Shown here in pieces: positions 50,707-60,888 of a stretch of DNA of 64,000 nucleotides. This DNA comes from Polaribacter glomeratus (GTDB lineage Bacteria; Bacteroidota; Bacteroidia; Flavobacteriales; Flavobacteriaceae). Position numbers and translations under genes: made by a program. Each line of letters starts with the position of its first letter. Positions within the stretch are counted from its first letter, which is position 1. The stretch covers positions 46,173-110,172 of the forward strand of contig NZ_MSCM01000002.1 of assembly GCF_002954665.1 (NCBI RefSeq), written 5' to 3'. The notes beneath the pieces are model-generated. The model did not search any database, was not told the DNA's origin, and saw nothing but the letters and a program-made list of their open reading frames with translations.

Positions 50707-53325
50707 ATGAAATCTCAAGAAATTCGTGCTACTTTTTTAAAGTATTTTCAAGAAAAATCCCATTTAATTGTGCCTTCGTCATCTATGGTTACCAAAGATG
50801 ATCCTACTTTACTATTCGTGAATTCTGGAATGGCACCTTTTAAAGAATATTTTTTAGGAAACGGAACTCCGAAAAATAATAGAATTGCAGATTCTCAAAA
50901 ATGTTTGCGTGTTTCTGGTAAACACAACGATTTAGAAGAAGTTGGTTATGACACCTATCACCACACTTTATTTGAGATGCTAGGAAACTGGTCTTTTGGC
51001 GATTATTTTAAAAAAGAGGCAATTGCTTGGGCTTGGGAATTGTTAGTTGATGTTTACAAAATTGATAAAGACATATTATATGTTACTGTTTTTGAAGGAT
51101 CTGATGATGACGATAATTTAAAAATGGATACAGAAGCATTTGATTTGTGGAAACAATTTATTTCTGAAGACCGCATTTTAAAAGGAAATAAAAAAGATAA
51201 TTTCTGGGAAATGGGCGAACAAGGACCTTGCGGACCCTGTTCTGAAATTCATGTTGATATTCGTTCTGCAGAAGAAAAAGCAAAGGTTGATGGACGAACT
51301 TTAATAAACCAAGATCATCCACATGTGGTAGAAATTTGGAACTTGGTTTTTATGCAATTCAATAGAAAAGCAAATGGTTCTCTAGAAAACTTACCCAATA
51401 AGCATATAGATACCGGAATGGGTTTTGAACGTTTGTGTATGGTTTTACAAGGTGTTCAATCTAATTATGATACGGATGTTTTTACACCGATTATTAGCGA
51501 AATTGAAACCATTACAGACACAAAATATGGTTCAAATAAAGAACAAGATATTGCAACTCGTGTAATTTCTGATCACGTAAGAGCAGTCGCTTTTTCTATT
51601 GCAGATGGTCAATTACCGAGTAACACAGGCGCTGGTTATGTAATCCGTAGAATTTTAAGAAGAGCTGTGAGGTATGGTTTTACCTTTTTAGATAAAAAAG
51701 AACCATTTATTTATAGATTAGTAGCTGTTTTAAGTGATAAAATGGGAACTGCTTTTCCTGAATTAAAAGCTCAAAAACAATTAATAGAAAACGTAATTAA
51801 AGAAGAAGAAACCTCGTTTTTAAGAACTTTAGACCAAGGATTAGTTTTGTTAGATGGCATTATTTCATCCGCAGAAACTAAAGAAATTTCTGGCGATAAA
51901 GTTTTTGAATTGTATGATACTTTTGGGTTCCCGATAGATTTAACTGCTTTAATTTTATCAGAAAAAGGATATACTTTAGACGAAAAAGGATTTGAGGCTG
52001 AGCTTCAAAAACAAAAGAAAAGATCGCGCGCAGCTAGTGAAATGACGACCGAAGACTGGACGATTTTAAGTGATGATGCTGTTGAAGAATTTGTTGGTTA
52101 TGATACGCTAGAAACGGCTGTAAAATTAACAAGATACAGAAAAGTAACTTCTAAAAAAGATGGCGAAATGTATCAGCTTGTCTTTAATTTAACTCCTTTT
52201 TATCCAGAAGGCGGTGGTCAAGTTGGTGATAAAGGATATTTAGAAACACCTCAAGGTGATGTTGTTTATATTTTGGATACCAAGAAAGAAAACAATGTAA
52301 TTATCCATTTTACAAAAAATTTACCAAAAAATTTAAGCGAAAGTTTTAAAGCGGTTGTCGATGTAAAACAACGCCATAGAACAGAGTGTAATCATACGGC
52401 TACTCATTTATTGCATCAAGCTTTACGAGAAGTTTTAGGAACGCATGTGGAGCAAAAAGGTTCTGCTGTGCACTCAAAATATTTACGTTTCGATTTTTCT
52501 CATTTTTCTAAATTATCTGCGGATGAATTACGTGAAGTAGAAGATTTTGTAAACAGAAGAATTGAAGGTAAACTGCCTTTAATTGAAAAACGAAACATAC
52601 CAATGCAACAAGCAATTGATGATGGCGCGATGGCTTTGTTTGGCGAAAAATATGGTGATACCGTAAGAGCAATTAAATTTGGTAAATCGATAGAACTTTG
52701 TGGAGGAACGCATGTAAAAAATACGAGTGATATTTGGCATTTTAAAATAAAATCGGAAGGCGCAGTTGCGGCAGGAATTAGAAGAATTGAAGCAATTACA
52801 AATGATGCTGTAAAAGATTTTTATTTTGAAAATAACAGCACTTTGTTTGAGGTTAAAGACCTTTTAAATAATGCTAAAAATCCGGTAAAAGCGGTAAGCA
52901 CTTTACTAGAAGAAAACACGGCACTTAAAAAACAGATTGAGCAATTATTAAAAGATAAAGCACAGAATTTAATTGGCGATTTAAAAAATGAATTGCAAGA
53001 AATTAATGGGGTTCAATTTTTAGCAACAAAAGTTGATTTAGATCAAAACGGAATTAAAAACCTCGCTTTTACAATTGGGAAAGAACACACCAACTTGTTT
53101 TTGCTTTTTGCTTCTTCAGAGAATAAAGACAAAGCAATGTTAACGTGTTATATATCTAAAGAATTAGCAACCGAACGTGGTTATGATGCCGGGAAAATAG
53201 TAAGAGAATTAGGTAAATTAATACACGGTGGTGGTGGTGGACAGAATTTCTATGCAACTGCAGGTGGTAAAAATCCTGGCGGAATTCCTAAAGCTTTAGA
53301 AAGAGCGCAAGATTATTTGGTGTAA
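50707..53325 (+). CDS. alaS: Alanyl-tRNA synthetase
   Basis: The 872-residue class II synthetase attaches alanine to tRNA-Ala. It begins with the standard [20 protein letters not shown], has motif 2 ([20 protein letters not shown]), the CGPCSEIH segment, an editing domain with zinc ligands HTATH and CGGTH, and a C-terminal oligomerisation domain ending near [14 protein letters not shown]. Length and order are normal. The upstream 149 bp are shared with the divergent M23 gene. Confidence 0.98.
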   Translation: MKSQEIRATFLKYFQEKSHLIVPSSSMVTKDDPTLLFVNSGMAPFKEYFLGNGTPKNNRIADSQKCLRVSGKHNDLEEVGYDTYHHTLFEMLGNWSFGDYFKKEAIAWAWELLVDVYKIDKDILYVTVFEGSDDDDNLKMDTEAFDLWKQFISEDRILKGNKKDNFWEMGEQGPCGPCSEIHVDIRSAEEKAKVDGRTLINQDHPHVVEIWNLVFMQFNRKANGSLENLPNKHIDTGMGFERLCMVLQGVQSNYDTDVFTPIISEIETITDTKYGSNKEQDIATRVISDHVRAVAFSIADGQLPSNTGAGYVIRRILRRAVRYGFTFLDKKEPFIYRLVAVLSDKMGTAFPELKAQKQLIENVIKEEETSFLRTLDQGLVLLDGIISSAETKEISGDKVFELYDTFGFPIDLTALILSEKGYTLDEKGFEAELQKQKKRSRAASEMTTEDWTILSDDAVEEFVGYDTLETAVKLTRYRKVTSKKDGEMYQLVFNLTPFYPEGGGQVGDKGYLETPQGDVVYILDTKKENNVIIHFTKNLPKNLSESFKAVVDVKQRHRTECNHTATHLLHQALREVLGTHVEQKGSAVHSKYLRFDFSHFSKLSADELREVEDFVNRRIEGKLPLIEKRNIPMQQAIDDGAMALFGEKYGDTVRAIKFGKSIELCGGTHVKNTSDIWHFKIKSEGAVAAGIRRIEAITNDAVKDFYFENNSTLFEVKDLLNNAKNPVKAVSTLLEENTALKKQIEQLLKDKAQNLIGDLKNELQEINGVQFLATKVDLDQNGIKNLAFTIGKEHTNLFLLFASSENKDKAMLTCYISKELATERGYDAGKIVRELGKLIHGGGGGQNFYATAGGKNPGGIPKALERAQDYLV

Positions 53326-53520
53326 TTTACCTCAAAAAAATATCTCGGAAAGAGGCGGAGACGGAATGAAATTGTTCTTTTAAATTTATACTTAAAGAAT
53401 AAGGTAATAATAAAAAGTTCAAATAAATTAAAACATTCAACTTACAAAAACTTGATGAATTAGCGTCTTTTCGAGAAAAAACATGCAAATTAAAATTACT
53501 AAAAATTACGCCTTTTCAAA

Positions 53521-54468
53521 ATGAAACTCCAAACTCAAATTCCGTTAAAAAAGGAAACTAGAAACCAAATAGCGTATCAATCTAAAATTTTGTTGCTAGG
53601 TTCTTGTTTTTCAGAAAACATTGGCGATAAGTTGAGTTACTTTAAATTTCAGTCTGCTCAAAATCCGTTTGGTATTTTGTTTCATCCAAAGGCGATAGAA
53701 AATTTTATTACAAATACCATCAATAAAAAGGAGTATTGTAGCGAAGATTTTATCTTCCAAAATGAAACTTGGCATTCTTTTGATGCGCATTCTAGTTTAA
53801 GTGCAATAAAAGAAAATGAACTTTTAAGTAAATTAAACGCATCGATTTCTATTACAAATAGAGCACTAAAAGAAGCATCACACATTATAATTACGCTAGG
53901 TACTTCTTGGGTTTATAGATTTATAGAAACGGATACTATTGTTGCCAATTGTCATAAAGTTCCGCAGAAAAAATTCTTAAAAGAACTTTTAACTGTTGCT
54001 GAAATCGCAGAAAGTTTAGAAGCTATCATTGTGCTTTTAAAATCTGTAAATAAAGATATTTCTGTACTATATACAGTTTCGCCAGTAAGACATTTAAAAG
54101 ACGGCTTTGTAGAAAATACGCAAAGCAAAGCGCATTTAATTGCTGGAATTCATCAGGTACTCGAGCACCAAAATGTATCTTATTTTCCTTCTTACGAAAT
54201 TATGATGGATGAATTACGCGATTATCGTTTTTACGCCGAAGACATGATTCACCCAAATAAAACGGCGATCAATTATATTTGGGAACGATTTGTTGATACT
54301 TGGTTTTCTGATGATACATCTGCAACCATGAAAGAAATTGATGTTATTCAAAAAGGAATTCTACACAGACCTTTTCAAGAAAACACTGCGCAACATCAAC
54401 AATTTCTTATAAATTTAGAAGCTAAAAAAGAAAAGATTCAGAAAGAATTTTCATTTATACACTTTTAA
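53521..54468 (+). CDS. GSCFA-domain protein
   Basis: The 315-residue protein is named for its motif, seen here as LLLGSCFSENIGDKL (about 24-38), followed by NPFGILFHP and LGTSWVYRF. The motif pattern and the later YTVSPVRHLKDGFVENTQSK and MIHPNKTAINYIWERF with a possible D-x-x-H suggest an SGNH-hydrolase-like fold. It lies 195 bp downstream of alaS. Substrate unknown. Confidence 0.88.
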   Translation: MKLQTQIPLKKETRNQIAYQSKILLLGSCFSENIGDKLSYFKFQSAQNPFGILFHPKAIENFITNTINKKEYCSEDFIFQNETWHSFDAHSSLSAIKENELLSKLNASISITNRALKEASHIIITLGTSWVYRFIETDTIVANCHKVPQKKFLKELLTVAEIAESLEAIIVLLKSVNKDISVLYTVSPVRHLKDGFVENTQSKAHLIAGIHQVLEHQNVSYFPSYEIMMDELRDYRFYAEDMIHPNKTAINYIWERFVDTWFSDDTSATMKEIDVIQKGILHRPFQENTAQHQQFLINLEAKKEKIQKEFSFIHF

Positions 54469-54524
54469 AATACGCAATTCAACCTATCTATTTCTTAGGT
54501 TAAACACTACATTTTAAACCTAGA

Positions 54525-54570
54525 AATCATTATAAACAATCAGTAAACTGAAAGCTATAATGATTGCTAA
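54525..54570. repeat. Nested inverted repeat between convergent genes
   Basis: AATCATTATA at 54525-54534 pairs perfectly with TATAATGATT at 54556-54565. Inside it TCAGT and ACTGA (54540-54551) form a second stem. It lies between GSCFA and rhodanese genes, which converge, and may end transcription in both directions, although T-tracts are weak. Confidence 0.45.
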
Positions 54571-54595
54571 AAAAATTATTTATAAAAGGTTCTAA

Positions 54596-54904
54596 CTATA
54601 AATGTTGATCCACATTTTGCCAAGGACCGCCATTGATAACATCAACACCGTTTTGTTTTAAAAACTGTGCCGCTTGACCACTTCTACCACCGCTTCTACA
54701 AACAGCAATTACAGGTTTATTCCAAGATTTTATCTGCTCAATTTCTAAAGGAACTAAATTTAAAACGATGTGTTTTGCACTTTTTATATGACCTTCATTC
54801 CATTCATCTAGTGTTCTTACATCTAAAATTACGGCGTCTTTTTCTAAATATTCTTTAATACCTGCACTCATATCTTTTCTTTTAAACATGTCAAAAAAAC
54901 CCAT
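54596..54904 (-). CDS. Rhodanese-like domain protein
   Basis: The 102-residue single rhodanese domain has DAVILDVRTLDEWNEGHIKS and the active-site loop CRSGGRSGQAA with cysteine 69 or so. It could carry a persulfide for sulfur transfer or detoxification. There is no signal peptide. It starts 11 bp after the aromatic amino acid hydroxylase gene, probably in the same operon. Confidence 0.9.
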   Translation of the reverse strand: MGFFDMFKRKDMSAGIKEYLEKDAVILDVRTLDEWNEGHIKSAKHIVLNLVPLEIEQIKSWNKPVIAVCRSGGRSGQAAQFLKQNGVDVINGGPWQNVDQHL

Positions 54905-54915
54905 GTTGTCTATTT

Positions 54916-56673
54916 TTATTGTTCGTGCAAATTTAAGCCATTTTCTATAAGTTTTGTGTAACTTTTAGTACATTTTAAATCGTTTAGACTTTTTAAAATA
55001 GCAATTTTGATAGAAAAATCATTTCTTTTCGCCAATTCATACAGCTCTAAAAGCAATAACCAATCGTTCGCAAATTTTGTTTTTAACTGATTATAAATAG
55101 CTGTTATTTTCTCTTCGGATGATGAATTCCCTTCGCGCATTTGTTTTACTTGGTCGTATAAACCATATAATTCCTTCTCAGTTTCTGAATACGTAATTTT
55201 ATGTGTTTTTACTTCGGATACTTTGCTTGTATCTGCAAAAGAATCAACATCCGCAGAACCAGAATACACAGAAATTACTTCCTTACCAATTGCCATGTCG
55301 TAAATTCCCCATTCTGGTTGAAATAAAATCTCATCTTTATAAGTTACCGTGCAATCATCCAAAGAAATAATTAAAATTTTACCTCTTAAATCTCTTGTTC
55401 CGGTAATTGCTTTTCCTTTCACTATAATTCCGCTTTCAAACTCTAAGGTCATAAATTCGCCTTCATAGATTCCGTACGCCCTTAAATCTCTCGGACTCAT
55501 GTCTTCAATTGGCAAATTAATCCCTTTTAATTTTCCAACAGGACTTCCAAAACCACCTGCGTGCGTTGTAATTCCGTGGCCAATTAATTCTTTATCTCTG
55601 TTAGACAACGCCGTTGGACCTGTTGTTTGCAAGTAGGCAACTTTGTTGTTTTTGTACTGAATTACTTTTGTGAAAACGCCAGAAATCTGAATTCCTGTTG
55701 ATAATTCTACCGTTCCTAAATTGGCTGAATTTACTAGTTTCTGAGCACCTTTTAAACCACCAGTTCGTAACGCCATTGTATTTGCAAATTCGTCTAAAAC
55801 CAAACTTAAATAAGCAAAATCTGGAGTAACAAATAATTGAGGTTGGGGTTTTGTGATATCAAAATTTATAGTTGCTGCATCTATTGAATAGCGCATTTTT
55901 TTAACTTCATCTGTCATGCACCAAGCACTTTCACCAATTGATGATAATAAACCTGCTCCATAAATTTTAGGGTTTTCTAAGGTACCTATTAAACCGTATT
56001 CTACAGACCACCAATGTAAGTTTCTAATTTGTGCCATTTCGGACAATTCGCCCATATTATTTTGCAACCATTCTACTTTTTCTTGCGCCTCGTCTACTTC
56101 TTTTTCTGTAGAACTTGGGTTTTCTTTTAAGATGGATAAAAGCCGGATTGCTTCATATATTTCATAATCTTTTGAAGATGAAATTGCTTTGCTACCAATT
56201 TCTCCAAAACGTCTTAAATATTCTGCATATTCTGGATTTGCTATGATTGGTGCATGACCTGCTGCTTCATGAATAATATCTGGCGCAGGCGTATATTCTA
56301 TATGGTTAATGGTTCTCATATCCGAAGCAATTACCAAAACATTGTAAGCTTGAAATTCCATAAAAGCGTTTGGCGGAATAAAACCATCCACAGAAACTGC
56401 AGACCAACCAATTTCTTTTAAAATTCTATTCATGCCTTCCATATGCGGAATGTTTTCAATAGAAATTCCGGTTTTTTGAAGTCCAGTCATGTACGATTTG
56501 TGCGCAACTTTGCTTAAATAAGCTACATTCATTCGCATTACATATCGCCAAACCGCTTGATTTTGAGGAGTATATTCATTGTAAGGTTGTTTTACAACAA
56601 ACTTGTGCAAATGTTTGGGTAACTTTCTTGTTACTTCATTAAGTTCAAAATGTGCTTCCATTAAAGATTTCAT
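54916..56673 (-). CDS. Aromatic amino acid hydroxylase with C-terminal extension
   Basis: The 585-residue protein has a phenylalanine-hydroxylase-type iron and pterin domain in its first 330 residues: PDIIHEAAGHAP gives iron ligands H135 and H140, and WWSVEYGLIG gives E225. The gap between these ligands is longer than in standard enzymes because of an inserted helical segment at about 165-210. The last 250 residues, rich in beta structure, are unlike the animal tetramerisation domain. It probably makes tyrosine from phenylalanine, but the substrate is inferred. Confidence 0.88.
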   Translation of the reverse strand: MKSLMEAHFELNEVTRKLPKHLHKFVVKQPYNEYTPQNQAVWRYVMRMNVAYLSKVAHKSYMTGLQKTGISIENIPHMEGMNRILKEIGWSAVSVDGFIPPNAFMEFQAYNVLVIASDMRTINHIEYTPAPDIIHEAAGHAPIIANPEYAEYLRRFGEIGSKAISSSKDYEIYEAIRLLSILKENPSSTEKEVDEAQEKVEWLQNNMGELSEMAQIRNLHWWSVEYGLIGTLENPKIYGAGLLSSIGESAWCMTDEVKKMRYSIDAATINFDITKPQPQLFVTPDFAYLSLVLDEFANTMALRTGGLKGAQKLVNSANLGTVELSTGIQISGVFTKVIQYKNNKVAYLQTTGPTALSNRDKELIGHGITTHAGGFGSPVGKLKGINLPIEDMSPRDLRAYGIYEGEFMTLEFESGIIVKGKAITGTRDLRGKILIISLDDCTVTYKDEILFQPEWGIYDMAIGKEVISVYSGSADVDSFADTSKVSEVKTHKITYSETEKELYGLYDQVKQMREGNSSSEEKITAIYNQLKTKFANDWLLLLELYELAKRNDFSIKIAILKSLNDLKCTKSYTKLIENGLNLHEQ

Positions 56674-56843
56674 AAAATTTACACTACAAAATTACGAATT
56701 TTACAATTTAATACGCTTGTTTTCTTGTTAAAAGATCTTTTATGTATCTTTAAATTCATCAGAAAGAAATATCGAAAATTAAAAAGTAGTATCTTGTAAT
56801 ATTTACTGATTTTCAACTACTTACAGAATAAAGACTTTCTACT

Positions 56844-57101
56844 ATGAGTTCAATCTCCAGAATGATTATCAGTTTAAAAAACAATAAAAGAACTCGTGTT
56901 TCAACTTTTGATAAGTTAAAAAATTTTAAGGAGGGAAAAAATATTCAAGTTGCTTTTGATAAAAAAGGATCTCCCTATAAGCTCAAAAAAATTAAGGAGA
57001 AACCTCAAGAAAAAAATAAAAAATTATTAAAAAGGAATCTTTTGATCATTATTGCCATTATTTCTATGGTGATTTACGGTATCGGTTTCGTGAAATTTTA
57101 A
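56844..57101 (+). CDS. Small conserved membrane protein
   Basis: The 85-residue product has a basic N-terminal half (SISRMIISLKNNKRTRVSTF, then FDKKGSPYKLKKIKEK) and one C-terminal membrane helix (LLIIIAIISMVIYGIGFVKF). The pattern occurs widely in Flavobacteriaceae without an assigned function. A C-terminal helix with a basic cytosolic tail suggests a membrane-attached accessory protein. It lies 46 bp before gpmI. Confidence 0.7.
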   Translation: MSSISRMIISLKNNKRTRVSTFDKLKNFKEGKNIQVAFDKKGSPYKLKKIKEKPQEKNKKLLKRNLLIIIAIISMVIYGIGFVKF

Positions 57102-57147
57102 AAAAAGCTTTAAAATATTTCTTATTTTTACAATATAATACAGAAAA

Positions 57148-58665
57148 ATGAACAAGAAAGTTATTCTAATGATTTTAGACGGATGGGGAATTACACAAGA
57201 CCCAAAAGTATCCGCAATTTACAACGCTAAAATTCCATTTATTAATAGTTTATATGACAAATATCCAAACGCTCAATTAAGGACGGATGGAGAACATGTT
57301 GGTTTGCCAGAAGGACAAATGGGGAATTCTGAAGTTGGCCACATGAATTTAGGTGCTGGTAGAATTGTGTATCAAAATTTAGCAAGAATAAACAAGGCGG
57401 TTCGAGAAAAAACATTAGGCCAAGAAAAAGTATTATTAGATACTTTTAAATACGCCAAGGAAAACAACAAAAATGTACATTTATTAGGATTGGTTTCCGA
57501 TGGAGGAATTCACGCACACATAGATCATATAAAAGGAATTTTAGATGTTGCCAAAAAAAATAATGTAAAAAACGTTTTCTTGCATGCGTTTACAGATGGT
57601 AGAGATTGCGACCCAAAATCGGGTACCTTTTTTATCAACGAAGTGCAAGAATATATGAAAGAAAGCACGGGCGAATTAGCCACAGTTACTGGTCGTTATT
57701 ACGCCATGGACAGAGATAATAGATGGGAACGCGTTAAAATTGCGTACGACGGAATTGTTAATGCCGTTGGTACAAAAACTACGGATATTTTAGCAACCAT
57801 CAACCAAAATTATGAGGCTGGTTTAACGGATGAGTTTCACAAACCAATTGTAATTACAAATGCAGATGGATCACCAAAAGCACAAATAAAAGAAGGAGAT
57901 GCTGTAATTTTCTTCAACTACAGAACTGATAGAGGACGTGAATTAACGAATGCGCTAAGTCAGAATGATTTTCCTGAATTCGACATGAAAAAGTTAGATT
58001 TGTATTACACAACAATGACTTTGTACGATGAATCTTTTACAGGCATCAATGTTATTTACAACAACGATAATATTAAAAATACGTTAGGCGAAGTTTTATC
58101 AAAAGCTGGGAAAAAGCAAATTAGAATTGCGGAAACAGAAAAATACCCACATGTAACTTTCTTCTTTTCTGGCGGTCAAGAAGCTCCTTTTAAAGGTGAA
58201 TCTCGAATTTTAAGAAACTCACCAAAAGTTGCTACCTACGATTTACAACCAGAAATGTCTGCATACGAATTAAAAGATGCCATTTGTGAAGATTTAGAAA
58301 AAGGCGAAGCAGATTTTGTTTGTTTAAATTTTGCAAACGGCGATATGGTTGGACATACAGGAATTATGGAAGCTGCTATAAAAGCCTGCGAAACTGTAGA
58401 CATTTGTGCAAAAGCAGTAATCGAAACTGGTTTAAAAAACGGTTATTCTATCTTGTTAATTGCAGATCATGGTAATTGCGAAACGATGATGAATCCTGAT
58501 GGTTCTCCAAATACAGCGCACACAACAAACCCTGTTCCTTTTATTTTAATTGATGAGGAAATAAAATCAATAAATAGTGGCGTTTTAGGCGATATTGCTC
58601 CTACAATTTTAGAATTAATGGGCGTTGATCAACCAAAAGAAATGACACAAAAATCACTTTTATAA
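57148..58665 (+). CDS. gpmI: 2,3-bisphosphoglycerate-independent phosphoglycerate mutase
   Basis: This manganese-dependent enzyme interconverts 3- and 2-phosphoglycerate in glycolysis. The 505-residue product has the N-terminal metal site VILMILDGWG, the catalytic serine in GQMGNSEVGHMNLGAG (about S62), NYRTDR, and the last metal ligands in ADHGNCETM and the preceding GDMVGHTG. Length fits. A lipoprotein gene starts 2 bp after its stop and is likely co-transcribed. Confidence 0.97.
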   Translation: MNKKVILMILDGWGITQDPKVSAIYNAKIPFINSLYDKYPNAQLRTDGEHVGLPEGQMGNSEVGHMNLGAGRIVYQNLARINKAVREKTLGQEKVLLDTFKYAKENNKNVHLLGLVSDGGIHAHIDHIKGILDVAKKNNVKNVFLHAFTDGRDCDPKSGTFFINEVQEYMKESTGELATVTGRYYAMDRDNRWERVKIAYDGIVNAVGTKTTDILATINQNYEAGLTDEFHKPIVITNADGSPKAQIKEGDAVIFFNYRTDRGRELTNALSQNDFPEFDMKKLDLYYTTMTLYDESFTGINVIYNNDNIKNTLGEVLSKAGKKQIRIAETEKYPHVTFFFSGGQEAPFKGESRILRNSPKVATYDLQPEMSAYELKDAICEDLEKGEADFVCLNFANGDMVGHTGIMEAAIKACETVDICAKAVIETGLKNGYSILLIADHGNCETMMNPDGSPNTAHTTNPVPFILIDEEIKSINSGVLGDIAPTILELMGVDQPKEMTQKSLL

Positions 58666-58667
58666 TT

Positions 58668-59282
58668 ATGAAAAAAATACTATTCTTATCTTTAGTAACA
58701 CTTTTTGCTGCTTGTAATTCAACAAAAAAAGTTACAGAAACAAACACAATTGAAACCAAAAAAGTTGAAGTTCAAAAAGCGGCACCTAAAAAAGTAAAAC
58801 AAGTTGCTAGAGAAATAAATGCTAAAAAAGACGCAGATGGATATTTAACAGGCATCGCTAACAAAGAAACTTTTCAAGATGAAGCTTTTAAAAGTTGGTT
58901 TAACAGTAGATATGAAGAATACACAACTGATAAAGAAACAATTGGCAAACTTAAAACAGCTCTTGAAGGCTATACTATAAAAGGATTTATGGGTAGTTGG
59001 TGTGGAGATAGCAGAAGAGAAACACCTCGTTTTTATAAACTTTTAGATGAAACTGGTTTTAATCAAAATGATTTTGAACTAATTACAGTGGACAGAAGTA
59101 AAAAAACGCCTGACAATCTTCAAGAAGGTTTAAATATTATAAGAGTGCCAACATTTATTTTTTATAAAGATGGCGAAGAAGTTGGCCGTTATGTAGAGTA
59201 TCCTAGAGAAACTTTAGAGAAAGATATTTTAAAAATTGTAACGGGCAAACCGTACAAACATTCTTACGACAGAAGCGAATAA
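58668..59282 (+). CDS. Thioredoxin-like lipoprotein
   Basis: The 204-residue protein has a lipobox (LFAAC, cysteine 16), a lysine-rich linker and a thioredoxin-like domain with the site MGSWCGDSRRETPRF. Only one cysteine of the usual CxxC is present (C-G-D-S), so disulfide isomerase activity of the classical type is unlikely. The cis-proline motif IRVPTFIFYK is kept. It is likely in the periplasm or facing the outer membrane. It follows gpmI by 2 bp. Confidence 0.85.
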   Translation: MKKILFLSLVTLFAACNSTKKVTETNTIETKKVEVQKAAPKKVKQVAREINAKKDADGYLTGIANKETFQDEAFKSWFNSRYEEYTTDKETIGKLKTALEGYTIKGFMGSWCGDSRRETPRFYKLLDETGFNQNDFELITVDRSKKTPDNLQEGLNIIRVPTFIFYKDGEEVGRYVEYPRETLEKDILKIVTGKPYKHSYDRSE

Positions 59283-59307
59283 TTTATTTGATTTCAAGAA
59301 TTTTTTT

Positions 59308-59370
59308 GACACGGATTTCACAGGCGAGCACAGAAAAAAATCTGTAAACCTTTGTGAAATTTGTGTCTTA
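59308..59370. repeat. Imperfect palindrome with CACAG-type arms after gpmI operon
   Basis: GACACGGATTTCACAGG at 59308-59324 is the near reverse complement of CCTTTGTGAAATTTGTGTC at 59349-59367. Inside, ACAGA and TCTGT (59330-59345) form a stem tip. A T-rich stretch follows, so it may also act as a terminator. The CACAG motifs resemble those of the repeat element at 60272-60889. Confidence 0.5.
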
Positions 59371-59434
59371 TTTTTTTAAAGCCATTTTAACCACCTTTGT
59401 TTGCTCAAGAAAATTAATTCCTAATAATTAATGG

Positions 59435-59442
59435 TAACTTTG
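59435..59442 (+). promoter_or_regulatory. -7 promoter box of map
   Basis: TAACTTTG matches TAnnTTTG exactly, 17 bp before the ATG at 59460. No TTTG at -33 was found. Confidence 0.5.
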
Positions 59443-59459
59443 CATTTCAATTTTTTATA

Positions 59460-60263
59460 ATGATAAAGATTAAAACCAGAGAAGAAATAGAACTTATGCG
59501 CGAAAGTGCGTTGGTCGTTTCTAGAACATTAGGGATGCTTGCAAAAGAGGTAAAACCGGGTGTTTCTACTTTATATTTAGACAAACTTGCAGAAGAATTT
59601 ATTAGAGAACAAGGAGCAATTCCTGGTTTTTTAGGTTTGTACGATTTTCCAAACACACTTTGCATGAGTCCTAATTCTCAAGTTGTTCACGGCATTCCGA
59701 ATAAAAAACCTTTAATTGAAGGAGATATTATCTCGATAGATTGTGGTGCTTTAAAAAACGGCTTTTATGGTGATCACGCATACACTTTTGCCATCGGAGA
59801 AATTGATTTGGAAGTTCAAAAATTATTAGACGTTACCAAAGAAAGTTTATATGTAGGTATCAGAGAATTTAAAGCGGGTAATAGAGTAGGCGATGTTGGT
59901 TTTGCAATTCAAGATTTTACAGAAAAACATGGTTACGGAGTTGTAAGAGAACTTGTTGGCCATGGTTTAGGACGCGAAATGCACGAAGATCCAGAAATGC
60001 CAAATTACGGGAAAAGAGGAAGAGGAAAGAAATTTGTAGAAGGTATGGTTGTTGCCATTGAACCGATGACAAACTTAGGAACTCACAAAATAAGACAGCA
60101 TTCTGATGGTTGGACCATTACTACTTTTGATAACAAACCTTCGGCTCATTTTGAGCATGATGTGGCTATTGTAAACGGTAAACCAGAGCTTTTATCAACT
60201 TTTAAATATGTAAACGAGTCATTAGGGATTGTAACTGATATTGAGGATGAGTTTAGACAGTAA
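59460..60263 (+). CDS. map: Type I methionine aminopeptidase
   Basis: The enzyme removes the initiator methionine from new proteins. The 267-residue product has the dinuclear metal site with aspartates in SIDCGALKNGFYGDHAYT, the histidine in GHGLGREMHEDP, and glutamates in AIEPMTN and near the HFEHDVAI end. The length and the lack of an N-terminal extension fit the bacterial type I form. The ATG at 59460 directly follows a perfect promoter box. Confidence 0.97.
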   Translation: MIKIKTREEIELMRESALVVSRTLGMLAKEVKPGVSTLYLDKLAEEFIREQGAIPGFLGLYDFPNTLCMSPNSQVVHGIPNKKPLIEGDIISIDCGALKNGFYGDHAYTFAIGEIDLEVQKLLDVTKESLYVGIREFKAGNRVGDVGFAIQDFTEKHGYGVVRELVGHGLGREMHEDPEMPNYGKRGRGKKFVEGMVVAIEPMTNLGTHKIRQHSDGWTITTFDNKPSAHFEHDVAIVNGKPELLSTFKYVNESLGIVTDIEDEFRQ

Positions 60264-60271
60264 TTATTACA

Positions 60272-60466
60272 TATTACACAGAGATTCGCAGAGTTTTATT
60301 TCATGATATTCTGAAGAGTTTCACAGAGAAAAAAAATTATTACGCAGAGATCCACGGAGGTTATTTTGTTGACTTAATAAATGAGTTTCACAGAGAAAAA
60401 AAGTTATTACACTGAGATTCGCAGAGTTTATTTTATTGAAATGCTAAAGAGTTCTACAGAGAAATT
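60272..60466 (+). repeat. Three tandem CACAGAG repeats upstream of GxxExxY gene
   Basis: Units of 66, 67 and 62 bp begin with TATTAC at 60272, 60338 and 60405. Each has the pattern TTAC-A/G-C-A/T-GAGAT, C-rich GCAGAG or CCACGGAG, an AT-rich middle, and AGAGTTTCACAGAGAAAA. The last unit ends at the ATG of the GxxExxY gene, so these repeats form its entire 5' region. Confidence 0.8.
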
Positions 60467-60844
60467 ATGGAGGATAATAAAATTACGGAAAAAATTATTG
60501 GAGCTGCAATTGAAGTACATAGAGCTTTAGGTCCTGGTTTATTAGAATCTGCGTATCAAGAATGTTTATTTTTTGAGCTAAAATCAATTGGATTAAACGT
60601 AAAAAAAGAAGTTTCACTTCCAATTATTTACAAAGAAATAAAATTAGATCATGGTTACAGAATTGATTTATTAGTTGAAGAAAAAATTGTGTTAGAATTA
60701 AAAACTGTTGAAAAATTTACAGAAGTCCATTCTGCTCAAATTTTAACTTATATGAAATTGGGAAATTATCCACTAGGATTATTAGTTAATTTCCATACGA
60801 AACTATTAAAAAACGGAATTAAAAGATTTATAAATACATATTAA
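60467..60844 (+). CDS. GxxExxY protein (PD-(D/E)XK nuclease fold)
   Basis: The 125-residue product has the family signature GLLESAY at 24-30 and a PD-(D/E)XK-like active site: D67 (YRIDLLV), E77 and K79 (LELK), followed by Q91 and Y95 (QILTYMKL). All are intact, so nuclease activity is plausible but not shown for this family. It is bounded by tandem repeats upstream and an inverted copy of their start downstream. That suggests a mobile or repeat-associated gene rather than a core one. Confidence 0.88.
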   Translation: MEDNKITEKIIGAAIEVHRALGPGLLESAYQECLFFELKSIGLNVKKEVSLPIIYKEIKLDHGYRIDLLVEEKIVLELKTVEKFTEVHSAQILTYMKLGNYPLGLLVNFHTKLLKNGIKRFINTY

Positions 60845-60867
60845 ACTCCGAGAAACTCTGTGCAAAA

Positions 60868-60888
60868 ACTCTGCGATTCTCTGTGTAA
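60868..60888 (-). repeat. Inverted copy of repeat end downstream of GxxExxY gene
   Basis: The reverse complement of these 21 bases reads TTACACAGAGAATCGCAGAGT. It matches the start of the tandem unit at 60274 with one substitution. The bases just before it (60845-60867, ACTCCGAGAAACTCTGTGC) resemble a second, decayed inverted unit. It gives the element inverted ends. Confidence 0.75.

Noticed and set aside
60272-60466. Possible CRISPR-like array
   Set aside because: Only three units of 62-67 bp, similar over their length rather than identical repeats with unique spacers, and no cas genes.
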